Shown here: one piece after another, positions 8,017 to 14,399 of the stretch
How the letters are laid out: the number at the start of each line of letters is the position of its first letter
Numbering within the stretch: position 1 is the stretch's first letter
Source of the DNA: CAIOGO01 sp964447445
GTDB lineage: Bacteria; Bipolaricaulota; Bipolaricaulia; UBA7950; UBA9294
Direction of reading: 5' to 3'
NCBI GenBank assembly: GCA_964447445.1
Contig: CAYUSW010000042.1
Coordinates: 1-17,150 of the forward strand
DNA: 17,150 bases
Position numbers and translations under genes: made by a program
The notes under the pieces: model-generated
Told to the model about the DNA's origin: nothing
Database searches by the model: none
The model's input: only the letters and a program-made list of their open reading frames with translations

Positions 8017-8703
8017 GTGAAATCCAAGGTGGTCGGGGTGGTCGGCGGGATGGGGCCGGCGGCAACGGTCGAGTTCCTTGCTCGGCTCGTTCGCGCCACG
8101 CCGGCAGAGCGCGAGGAGGAGCATCTGCACATCCTCATCGACAGCGACCCCGCGATTCCGAGCCGTACGGAAGCGATTCTCCGTGGGGGGCCGAGTCCGG
8201 CGTCGCGGTTGTGCTCGATCGCGCGCGGCCTCGAGCGGGCCGGCGCGCAGCTCCTGGCCATGCCGTGCAACACGGCCCACGCATACCTCGCCCCGATGCG
8301 TGCTGCGGTAGAGATCCCGATTCTCGACATGGTGGCAGAGACGGCGGCGCGCGTGGACGCCGGCCCAGTGGGTCTGCTGGCCACAGAAGCGGCGGTCCGC
8401 GCCGAACTCTACGACAAGGCGTTCGCCTCGCGCGGGATCCGCGTCCTCCCTTTGTGCCCGGACGACCAGGCGGAGGTCTGCCAACTGATCGCTTCGGTGA
8501 AGTCGGGGGAGCAGCTGGAAGCGCTCCGGCCCCGCCTTCGGCGGATCGTCGAGCGGCTGGAAAGAGACGGGGCACGCGCGGTTGTCATTGGCTGCACGGA
8601 GATTTCGCTCCTGCACGATTCCGGATCAAGGCTTCTCGCGATCGACGCGCTCGACGGTCTGGTCGAGGCGACGGTGCGGGAGGCGCGACGCGGGGACAGG
8701 TGA
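8017..8703 (+). CDS. Aspartate/glutamate racemase family protein (228 aa)
   Basis: PLP-independent two-cysteine racemase of the Asp/Glu superfamily, interconverting L- and D-amino acids in the cytoplasm. The N-terminal GVVGGMGPAAT (7-17) is the typical phosphate- or substrate-loop strand; the catalytic cysteines are C84 in MPCNTAHAY and C193 in GCTEISLL. Length matches the roughly 230-residue aspartate racemase/YgeA group. The start is a GTG at 8017 preceded by GGGGAGG (8006-8012), with a short 4-nt gap; the frame stays open upstream into the MEMO-like gene, where there is no better site. Only 5 nt separate its stop from the next ATG, so it is probably co-translated with the amidohydrolase. 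It could supply D-Asp or D-Glu, or act on another amino acid; specificity cannot be read from sequence. Confidence 0.88.
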   Translation: MKSKVVGVVGGMGPAATVEFLARLVRATPAEREEEHLHILIDSDPAIPSRTEAILRGGPSPASRLCSIARGLERAGAQLLAMPCNTAHAYLAPMRAAVEIPILDMVAETAARVDAGPVGLLATEAAVRAELYDKAFASRGIRVLPLCPDDQAEVCQLIASVKSGEQLEALRPRLRRIVERLERDGARAVVIGCTEISLLHDSGSRLLAIDALDGLVEATVREARRGDR

Positions 8704-8708
8704 TCGCG

Positions 8709-9884
8709 ATGGACTGGAAGGAAGAGGTTGGACGGCGAGTCGACAAACTGGCGGCTCAGTTACGTAGCGTGAGCGAGAGCATCTTCAACCACCCCGAGCT
8801 GAAGTTCGAGGAGACGTACGCCTCGGAGCTGCTGGCGAAGGAACTCAAGGCGGGCGGATTCACCGTGGACGTGGGAGTTGCCGGGCTTCCGACGGCCCTG
8901 CGTGCCGAGCACCCTTCGTCGAGCGCGGGACCGACCGTCGCGATCATCGCCGAATACGACGCGCTGCCTGACCTTGGGCACGCGTGCGGCCACAACCTGA
9001 TTGCCGCAGCGGCCCTCGGTGCGGCGCTCGCCCTGGGGCAAGTCAAGACACATCTGCCGGGGCGGCTTGTCTTCCTCGGGACGCCGGCGGAAGAGGGCGG
9101 CGGCGGGAAGATCACGATGATCGAGGCGGGCCAATTCTGCGGCGTCGACGCGGCCATGATGTTCCACCCATCGCCGTTCACCGCGGTCGGACACGGCAGC
9201 CTCGCGATCACGGAGGTCCGCGTCGAGTTTCGTGGCGTAGCGGCGCACGCGTCGGCGTGGCCGGAGAAGGGCATCAATGCACTCGACGCCGTGATTCAGA
9301 CGTTCAACGGAATCAACGCGCTCAGGCAGCACATTCGAGAAGGCTCGCGCGTTCACGGCATCATCACGCACGGCGGCATCAAGCCCAACATCGTGCCCGA
9401 CTACGCGGCGGCCGAATTCTACGTCCGTGCCACGGACACAGCATACCGCGACGAGCTGTTCGAGAAGCTGCGCCGCTGCGCCGAAGGAGCAGCTCGCGCG
9501 ACGGGCGCCGAGCTCACCTACTCCATCATCTCCTTGCCGTACAAGGCGATGAAACTCAATGGAACGCTCGACGCAGTGTTTGCGCGCAACCTCGAACTCC
9601 TCGGATGGAAGCTCGACGTGCCGCGCGGCCCCCTCCCGCTTGGATCGACCGACATGGCCGACGTGAGCCACGTCGCGCCTTCGATTCATCCGTACCTGTC
9701 GATCTGCGACGCGAACGTGGTGGGCCACTCGCGGCCGTTTGCGGACGCATCGCAGTCCGAGCGCGGCCACGCGGCGATGCTGGCCGCAGCCAGAGCCATG
9801 GCGATGACCGCGGTGGACGTCTTCTCCTCCCCTGACGTCGTGCAGTCTGCGTGGGCGGAGTTCCGCGAGCGCCCGAGCGGCTAG
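8709..9884 (+). CDS. M20D-family amidohydrolase (391 aa)
   Basis: Metal-dependent hydrolase of the M20D group (AbgB, IAA-amino-acid hydrolase and aminoacylase relatives), cleaving an amide bond of an N-acyl or peptide-like amino acid. Seen are EYDALPDLGHACGHN (82-96), with metal ligands C93 and H95; GTPAEEGGGGK (124-134), with E128/E129 as catalytic base and ligand; H153 in MMFHPSP; the dimerisation-domain motif VAAHASAWPEKGINALDA (177-194); and the AbgB-like GSTDMADVSH (312-321). H340 is a possible last ligand. No signal peptide is seen. AGGTGA at 8698-8703 lies 5 nt before the ATG. Paired with the racemase, it may feed or clear amino acids released from N-acyl substrates; that is inference. 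Its stop shares a CTAG with the stop of the opposing gene. Confidence 0.88.
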   Translation: MDWKEEVGRRVDKLAAQLRSVSESIFNHPELKFEETYASELLAKELKAGGFTVDVGVAGLPTALRAEHPSSSAGPTVAIIAEYDALPDLGHACGHNLIAAAALGAALALGQVKTHLPGRLVFLGTPAEEGGGGKITMIEAGQFCGVDAAMMFHPSPFTAVGHGSLAITEVRVEFRGVAAHASAWPEKGINALDAVIQTFNGINALRQHIREGSRVHGIITHGGIKPNIVPDYAAAEFYVRATDTAYRDELFEKLRRCAEGAARATGAELTYSIISLPYKAMKLNGTLDAVFARNLELLGWKLDVPRGPLPLGSTDMADVSHVAPSIHPYLSICDANVVGHSRPFADASQSERGHAAMLAAARAMAMTAVDVFSSPDVVQSAWAEFRERPSG

Positions 9885-10843
9885 GACCAGTCCGGCCGCA
9901 ATGTGGCGTGGCCGGAGAGATAGCGGTCGGCTGCCAATGCGGCCGTCGCGCCCTCCGCGGCTGCGATCACGGCTTGCTTCAGGTGCTTGCAGAGAACGTC
10001 CCCGGCGGCAAACACGCCGGGCACCGACGTCTGCAAGAGCGAGTCCACCACGAGGCATCCGTCGCGCGAGACGTCGGCCCGCCCCCCGAGGAAGTCAACG
10101 ATCGGCCGCGCCCCCTGGAGGTAGAGAAAGGCCGCGCTCACGGGAAGAGTTGAGACGGCTCCGCGCGTCTTGATGCGCAGGCCTTCGACGTGGTCCGTTC
10201 CCAGGATCTCTTCGACGAGGGTCGAGCGATGGACCTCGACACTGGGGTCGCGATCCAGCTTGGCCGCCAGCTCGGTTGGCCCGCGGAGCGTCTCAGCGGG
10301 CAGGAGGAAGTGAACGCGCTGGGCGAGACGAGCAAGGACGAGCGCCTCCTCCGCCGCCTCATCCGTTGCGCCGACGACGGCAACGGCCTGGCCGCGGAAG
10401 AAGTACCCGTCGCACGTCGCGCAATACGACACGCCTCGGCCGATCAGCCGTTCCTCTCCCGGCAGTGGAGCCACGCGGCCCATCGAACCCGTCGCGACGA
10501 TCATCGCGCGCCCTCTGTACTCGCCTTTGGAGCCCCACGCCGTCTTCGTCGTCCCGTCGAGGTCTGTCGCAGTGACCCGGTCCACGACGAAGATTGCGCC
10601 GTAGCGCGTTGCTTGCTCGCGGAGCCGCTGCACGAGCTCGGGGCCGGCCACCGGATCTAAGAGCCCCGGGAAGTTGGCGATCTCGTGGCACATTCCCAGC
10701 GCGCCGGAGGCGATGCCCTTGTCGACGACGCAGCACGAACGGCCCGCCCGTGCGGCGTAGAGCGCAGCGGTGGACCCCGCCGGGCCTCCTCCAAGGATGA
10801 GGACGTCCACGACACCCTCGGGAGGGCGTCCAGCCTCACTCAT
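9881..10843 (-). CDS. Thioredoxin-reductase-like flavoprotein lacking the NADPH signature (320 aa)
   Basis: FAD-dependent disulfide reductase of the low-molecular-weight thioredoxin reductase family. The FAD motif GGGPAGSTAALYAARAG (18-34), the redox motif CATC (141-144) and the C-terminal GVFAAGDVLCKHLKQAV (276-292) are intact. In the second nucleotide domain the usual GxGxxA/G is GATDEA (158-163), and the HRRxxxR loop that binds the NADPH 2'-phosphate is replaced by LPAETLR (181-187). That loss is typical of deeply rooted or ferredoxin-dependent thioredoxin reductases, so NADPH is probably not the donor. AAGGGGG lies a few nt before the ATG at 10843. The start overlaps the end of yidD by 8 nt, so the two are likely co-translated. 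No thioredoxin gene is nearby. The physiological donor and acceptor are unproven. Confidence 0.85.
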   Translation of the reverse strand: MSEAGRPPEGVVDVLILGGGPAGSTAALYAARAGRSCCVVDKGIASGALGMCHEIANFPGLLDPVAGPELVQRLREQATRYGAIFVVDRVTATDLDGTTKTAWGSKGEYRGRAMIVATGSMGRVAPLPGEERLIGRGVSYCATCDGYFFRGQAVAVVGATDEAAEEALVLARLAQRVHFLLPAETLRGPTELAAKLDRDPSVEVHRSTLVEEILGTDHVEGLRIKTRGAVSTLPVSAAFLYLQGARPIVDFLGGRADVSRDGCLVVDSLLQTSVPGVFAAGDVLCKHLKQAVIAAAEGATAALAADRYLSGHATLRPDWS

Positions 10844-11078
10844 GCCTTACCCCCTTCGGCCGCCGTTCCGGAACCGGATCGTACCCCCCTGGGTGGAGCG
10901 GCTGACACTTCGCAAGTCGGCGTGCTGCGAGCCATCCGCCTCGAACGATCCCGTGCTTCTCCACGGCTTCGACCGCGTAGGTCGAGCAGGACGGGTAGAA
11001 CCGACAGGCGTGCGGCAGGAATGGAGACACGAAGCGGCGATAAGCTCGGATTGGCGCGGTCAACATCAGGCGGAACAC
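10836..11078 (-). CDS. yidD: Membrane protein insertion efficiency factor YidD (80 aa)
   Basis: Small peripheral membrane protein that assists YidC-dependent insertion. The family hallmarks are all present: YRRFVSP (13-19), CRFYPSCSTYAVEAVEKHG (25-43) and LHPGGYDPVP (61-70). Length is normal. The start is taken as the GTG at 11076-11078, which gives the usual spacing before YRRFVSP; an ATG at 11066 is the alternative. No clear Shine-Dalgarno site precedes the GTG, and the candidate promoter would start transcription almost at it. The usual rnpA-yidC neighbours are missing; it is instead coupled to the reductase gene. Confidence 0.92.
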   Translation of the reverse strand: MFRLMLTAPIRAYRRFVSPFLPHACRFYPSCSTYAVEAVEKHGIVRGGWLAARRLAKCQPLHPGGYDPVPERRPKGVRHE

Positions 11079-11084
11079 GGCTCG

Positions 11085-11113
11085 ATACTAGGCGAATCCC
11101 TCCCTCTTGACAA
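11085..11113 (-). promoter_or_regulatory. Candidate yidD promoter
   Basis: On the minus strand TTGTCA (11108-11113), a 17-bp spacer and TAGTAT (11085-11090). The -35 overlaps the hsp20 -35 on the other strand. Initiation would fall around 11078, close to the GTG start, implying a leaderless or nearly leaderless message. Confidence 0.35.
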
Positions 11114-11135
11114 CTGGCAGGCGTGTTGCTAGACT
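11107..11135 (+). promoter_or_regulatory. hsp20 promoter
   Basis: A perfect -35 TTGACA (11107-11112), an ideal 17-bp spacer and -10 TAGACT (11130-11135, 4 of 6). Initiation is expected near 11142, which places the CIRCE element at the very start of the message, as in classical HrcA-controlled genes. Confidence 0.7.
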
Positions 11136-11140
11136 GCCAA

Positions 11141-11167
11141 TTAGCAATCACAAGGATAGCTTGCTAA
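11141..11167 (+). promoter_or_regulatory. CIRCE operator (HrcA-binding site)
   Basis: Half-sites TTAGCAATC (11141-11149) and GCTTGCTAA (11159-11167) are separated by exactly 9 nt. The CIRCE consensus is TTAGCACTC-N9-GAGTGCTAA, so 15 of 18 consensus positions match with the exact geometry. It overlaps the first Shine-Dalgarno site of hsp20. HrcA itself is not encoded in the window. Confidence 0.8.
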
Positions 11168-11216
11168 GGAGATGGAGATGAGAGTTCTCGTGAGGAACTG
11201 CAGAGACAAGGAGGAG
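11166..11216 (+). promoter_or_regulatory. Two in-frame ribosome-binding sites of hsp20
   Basis: AAGGAG (11166-11171) is 6 nt before an ATG at 11178. AAGGAGGAG (11208-11216) is 6 nt before the in-frame ATG at 11223. The second is stronger and gives the usual Hsp20 length, so it decides the start chosen here. The first would add 15 residues. Confidence 0.6.
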
Positions 11217-11222
11217 TGCGCC

Positions 11223-11672
11223 ATGAGGCACCTACCGGATGTGCGTCGGGGGCCATTCCTGCTGGAGTCGAACCTATCGCGGCTGATGGATGAGTTCTTC
11301 AGCGACTTCGACAGGGTGGGGTTTGACGTCGCGACGAGCTTCGAACGCACGGACGTCTACGAGAAGGACAAGGAACTCGTGTTCGAGACCGAGCTGCCTG
11401 GAGTGAAGCGCGAAGATGTGCAAGTCCGGGTCGAAGACGAACAACTCGTGATCTCGGGCGAGGTCAAGCGGCGCGACGAGATCGATCGCGAGCAGTACTT
11501 CCGCGTTGGGAGACGCTACGGACGGTTCCAGAGATCGTTCCCGCTTCCCGCGGACCTCGTCGACAAGACGAAGGTCGCGGCGAAATTCGAGGACGGGATC
11601 TTGCGGGTGTCGGCTCCGCTGCGCGAGTCGATCAAGGAGCGCGAGAAGTCGATCGAGGTCAAGGTCGACTAG
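11223..11672 (+). CDS. Small heat-shock protein, Hsp20/alpha-crystallin family (149 aa)
   Basis: ATP-independent holdase chaperone that forms oligomers and keeps unfolding proteins soluble in the cytoplasm. An N-terminal arm of about 40 residues (with LMDEFF at 21-26) is followed by the alpha-crystallin domain at about 40-132, showing ETELPGV (55-61), GRFQRSFPLP (100-109) and the hallmark AKFEDGILRVSAPL (120-133). The C-terminus ends SIEVKVD, with an I/V-x-I/V-like motif at I144/V146. Length is typical of bacterial Hsp20. The frame extends upstream to other ATGs (11172, 11178); 11223 was chosen for its stronger Shine-Dalgarno site. Regulation is unusually clear: a sigma70-like promoter, then CIRCE, then the gene, so heat induction through HrcA is expected. 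A hairpin follows the stop. No chaperone partner gene is adjacent. Confidence 0.93.
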   Translation: MRHLPDVRRGPFLLESNLSRLMDEFFSDFDRVGFDVATSFERTDVYEKDKELVFETELPGVKREDVQVRVEDEQLVISGEVKRRDEIDREQYFRVGRRYGRFQRSFPLPADLVDKTKVAAKFEDGILRVSAPLRESIKEREKSIEVKVD

Positions 11673-11698
11673 GCCAGGAAGACTTCTTCGGAGTGATG

Positions 11699-11720
11699 GG
11701 GCTCGGCGCGTGCCGAGCCC
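11699..11720. terminator. Bidirectional hairpin between hsp20 and nadE
   Basis: GGGCTCGGC (11699-11707) and GCCGAGCCC (11712-11720) form a 9-bp perfect GC-rich stem with a 4-nt loop. It lies between two convergent genes, 26 nt after the hsp20 stop and 3 nt after the nadE stop. T-tracts are weak on both strands. Confidence 0.6.
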
Positions 11721-11723
11721 TGC

Positions 11724-13346
11724 TCATTTGCGGTACGCGTTCGTCACGGGGACTCGACGGCCCGTGCCGAACGCCTTGGGCGTCACCTTGATCCCAAGGG
11801 GGAGCTGGCGGCGCTTGTGCTCGTGTTGGAAGTAGCGGCGGAGTACTTCGTCGACGAGAGACGACGAGAACCCGGCAGCCAGCAGGCCGTCGCGTGAGGC
11901 ATTCCCCTCGATGAGCGCTCGCAAGGCAGGATCCAGTTGGGCATACGGCGGGAGATCGTCCTCGTCTCTCTGGTTCGGGCGCAGCTCGGCCGTCGGAGCC
12001 CTCTCGATGACGCGCGCCGGGATGAGGTCCCGATACGTCGCGGCGAGCCGGTACAGTTCGTCTTTGTAGAGATCGGCAATCGGGGCCAGCGCGCCGACCG
12101 TATCGCCGTACAGCGTGTTGTAGCCCATGGCGATCTCCGACTTGTTCGCCGGACACAGGACGAGCCGTCCTTCTTGGTTCGAGAGCGCCATGAGCAGAGT
12201 GCCGCGGATCCGCGGCTGAAGGTTCTCGTCGACCAAGCCTGTCGCGGCGACAGGGAGCACGCCGCGGAACTCGTTGTGGATCTCGGTGATGGGGATCTCG
12301 AGATGACGGACTCGGAGAGCGCGCGCGACCGCGCGGGCATCCGCACCGCTCTCCTCGGCCGAGTACTCGCTCGGCATGTACACTGTGGTGACGTTCTCCG
12401 CCCCGACAGCTTCGACGGCAAGCGCGGCGACAACGGCGGAGTCAACGCCGCCGGAGAGGCCGAGCAAACACCCGCCAAACCCGTTCTTCCGGACATAGTC
12501 GCGAATCCCGAGAACGATGGCGGCGCGAGTCTCCTCTGCCGGATCGTCAAGCGGCGCGGCGATCGGGCCGCAGGGGAGGTCCGCCACGTACAGCCCCTCG
12601 GCGAAGCGGGGCGCTGCGAAGACGACGTCCCCTTGTTTGTCGACGATGAAGCTGCCTCCGTCGAAGACGACGTCATCCTGACCGCCGACCAAATTGACGT
12701 AGACAATGGCGACGCCGTTCTCCCTGGCGCGCCGTCGGAGAAGCCGGCGGCGGATGCCGAGCTTTCCTACGTAGAAAGGGGATGCGGACAGGTTCACGAT
12801 GACCTGCGCGCCGAGGCTTGCCTGAAGGTCCGTCGGTCCGTCGTCGATCCACAAGTCCTCACACAGGTTGATGCCGATGCGCGTGCCTGCAACCACGTCC
12901 GTTTCCACTCCCTCGCCCGGTGTGAAGTAGCGTCTTTCGTTGTAGATGTCGTACGTCGGGAGGTGCATCTTCTGAATCCGCCCGATTTCTCGTCCATTGG
13001 CAAGCACGTGAGCGACGTTTGTGATGTCGGTTCCCGCGCCGTCACACGTGGACGAAGGATCGCTGCGATTGGCGGCTCCACGCGTGGGATTCGCGGCCAC
13101 GGATCCGACGATGAGGGTCATCTTGCCGCCGCGGCCGCGAAGGGATGCTACGGCCTCCTCGCACGCGGGCACGAAGCCGGGGCGCCACAAGAGGTCGAGG
13201 GGGATGTACCCGGGGATGGCCAGTTCGGGGAACACGACCACGTCGCATCGTGCCGTCTTCGCTTCGTCGATCAAGTCCGCCACGGCTTGCGTGTTCTGCT
13301 CGATCGCACCGACGTGCGCATTCACTTGCCCAATGCCGACCCGCAT
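11724..13346 (-). CDS. nadE: Glutamine-dependent NAD+ synthetase (540 aa)
   Basis: Last step of NAD synthesis: deamido-NAD, ATP and glutamine give NAD. Residues 1 to about 260 are a nitrilase-type glutaminase with the Glu-Lys-Cys triad: E41 in FPELAIPGY, K126 in KMHLP and C162 in LCEDLW. From about 270 on is the synthetase domain with the PP-loop SGGVDS (298-303), CPANKSEIAMGYNTLYGD (398-415) and a C-terminal KRRQLPLGIKVTPKAFG segment that closes over the active site. Length fits the bacterial two-domain enzyme (about 540-560). A loop at about 85-108, rich in Ser, Asn and Thr, is longer than I would expect. The ATG at 13346 gives the usual MRVGIGQVNA start; there is no strong Shine-Dalgarno site, and TATACT lies 8 nt upstream on the minus strand. 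Supplies the NAD used by the stnABC-type complex. Confidence 0.96.
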   Translation of the reverse strand: MRVGIGQVNAHVGAIEQNTQAVADLIDEAKTARCDVVVFPELAIPGYIPLDLLWRPGFVPACEEAVASLRGRGGKMTLIVGSVAANPTRGAANRSDPSSTCDGAGTDITNVAHVLANGREIGRIQKMHLPTYDIYNERRYFTPGEGVETDVVAGTRIGINLCEDLWIDDGPTDLQASLGAQVIVNLSASPFYVGKLGIRRRLLRRRARENGVAIVYVNLVGGQDDVVFDGGSFIVDKQGDVVFAAPRFAEGLYVADLPCGPIAAPLDDPAEETRAAIVLGIRDYVRKNGFGGCLLGLSGGVDSAVVAALAVEAVGAENVTTVYMPSEYSAEESGADARAVARALRVRHLEIPITEIHNEFRGVLPVAATGLVDENLQPRIRGTLLMALSNQEGRLVLCPANKSEIAMGYNTLYGDTVGALAPIADLYKDELYRLAATYRDLIPARVIERAPTAELRPNQRDEDDLPPYAQLDPALRALIEGNASRDGLLAAGFSSSLVDEVLRRYFQHEHKRRQLPLGIKVTPKAFGTGRRVPVTNAYRK

Positions 13347-13411
13347 GGCGGGAAGTATAGGGTGACGGCGCTTTGCCCACCAGGCTTGTCTGTTTGGCTA
13401 GTGCCGTCACT

Positions 13412-13448
13412 CTGCTCGCCGACAGGCTTAGTGGATGTCGTCGAGTAG
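13412..13448. repeat. 37-bp direct repeat, copy 1 (intergenic)
   Basis: Identical to 13470-13506 with a 58-bp period. Read on the minus strand it repeats the last six codons, the stop and the downstream bases of the pseudouridine synthase gene, so it looks like a duplicated gene end lying in the spacer before nadE. Confidence 0.85.
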
Positions 13449-13469
13449 CTTGGCGATGGAGTCGCTGCG

Positions 13470-13506
13470 CTGCTCGCCGACAGGCTTAGTGGATGTCGTC
13501 GAGTAG
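13470..13506. repeat. 37-bp direct repeat, copy 2 (gene 3' end)
   Basis: The copy that contains the real end of the pseudouridine synthase gene (LLDDIH and TAA) plus 16 bp downstream. It is perfectly identical to 13412-13448; the 21 bp between the copies are not repeated after copy 2. Confidence 0.85.
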
Positions 13507-14292
13507 GTCCTTGTCTGGCGTTTCTCCAGCCCGGGCGACAAGCGCCCGCGCCAGTTCAACGAGCGACGCTTCGTCGGAGGACGGGAGGCGGGCGAACGCT
13601 CCGGACGGCAGGGTGCCGAGTTCGACCGGCCCCACGGCGACCCGCAACAGGCGACTCACGGAGAAGCCGAAGTGGTCGAACAGGCGTTTGACCTCGTGCT
13701 TCTTCCCTTCTGCCAGCGTGATCACGACATGTCGCGGATGCTCCTCGATGCGGCCCTCGAGAATCCGAAGCATGTCGCCCTCGTCCTCGATACCCGCTTC
13801 CATGGAGCGCAGCGCTCGCCGCAGGTCTCGGTCTGCCGGCGACTCGGCAAGCCAGACCCGATAGACCTTCCGCACCTCGTGCCGCGGATGCGTGAGTGCC
13901 TGGATGACGTTTCCGTCGTTCGACACGAGGAGCAGCCCCTCGGCATCCTGATCGAGGCGCCCGCCCCAGGTGTAGCCGACGAATCCCTCCGCGCGCAGCA
14001 CTCTGCCGACGGTGTTGCCGCAGTGGGGGTCGTCGTGGCTGCAGAGCATGCCTGCCGGCTTGTTCAGCCGATAGACGCGAGACTCGCGCGGCTCGAGGGA
14101 GAGAGAATGACCGCGGAGGGCGAGATGGTGGACGGCGCCTTCCTCCAACGGGAGAAAAGGATCCCTGACCACCTCGCGGTCCACGGCAACCTCGCCCGCG
14201 AGGACGAGATCGAGGGCCTTCCGTCGGGACACGCCGGCCTGAATCTGAAGCAGGCGGAAGAGCTTCGTCGTCTGGCGCGGCACTTCGGACAT
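13486..14292 (-). CDS. RsuA/RluB-family rRNA pseudouridine synthase (268 aa)
   Basis: Isomerises a uridine in 16S or 23S rRNA to pseudouridine. The S4 RNA-binding domain occupies about 10-65 (KLFRLLQIQAGVSRRKA at 10-26, then LVLAGEVAVD). The catalytic domain begins at YRLNKPAGML (74-83); the catalytic aspartate is D114 in GRLDQDAEGLLLVSNDG. KKHEVKRLFDHFGF (197-210) and LLRVAVGPVELG (215-226) are the later family motifs. I cannot tell RsuA from RluB or RluE specificity. The start is put at the ATG at 14292, which gives a short lead before the S4 domain; a GTG at 14349 would add 19 residues. A 24-bp palindrome directly precedes the ATG, and a 37-bp repeat covers the 3' end. nadE follows it on the same strand after 139 bp. 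Confidence 0.9.
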   Translation of the reverse strand: MSEVPRQTTKLFRLLQIQAGVSRRKALDLVLAGEVAVDREVVRDPFLPLEEGAVHHLALRGHSLSLEPRESRVYRLNKPAGMLCSHDDPHCGNTVGRVLRAEGFVGYTWGGRLDQDAEGLLLVSNDGNVIQALTHPRHEVRKVYRVWLAESPADRDLRRALRSMEAGIEDEGDMLRILEGRIEEHPRHVVITLAEGKKHEVKRLFDHFGFSVSRLLRVAVGPVELGTLPSGAFARLPSSDEASLVELARALVARAGETPDKDLLDDIH

Positions 14293-14316
14293 GCCGCAAG
14301 GGATATCCTTTGCGGC
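14293..14316. promoter_or_regulatory. 24-bp palindrome abutting the pseudouridine synthase start
   Basis: Arms GCCGCAAGGGAT (14293-14304) and ATCCTTTGCGGC (14305-14316) match in 11 of 12 positions. It could be a dimeric operator, or in mRNA a hairpin that hides the AAAGG ribosome-binding tract just before the ATG. Confidence 0.55.
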
Positions 14317-14342
14317 GAGCGAGCGCAAGGTGCCCCGGCGGC

Positions 14343-14371
14343 ATGTCACGCGAGGTCTTCCACGGCATAAT
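14343..14371 (+). promoter_or_regulatory. Candidate promoter of the GNAT-like gene
   Basis: ATGTCA (14343-14348), a 17-bp spacer and CATAAT (14366-14371). The -10 matches 5 of 6 and the -35 4 of 6. The transcript would start near 14378, just before the AAAGG site at 14390-14394. Confidence 0.4.
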
Positions 14372-14399
14372 GGGCGAACGCGGGGTGTGAAAGGCTGCC

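Noticed and set aside
11937..13448. 503-residue plus-strand open frame opposite nadE
   Set aside because: nadE shows every catalytic motif of its family on the minus strand; the plus frame has no recognisable domain.
13412..13506. Start of a CRISPR array
   Set aside because: Only two copies are present, one lies inside a coding end, there is a single 21-bp interval, and there are no cas genes.
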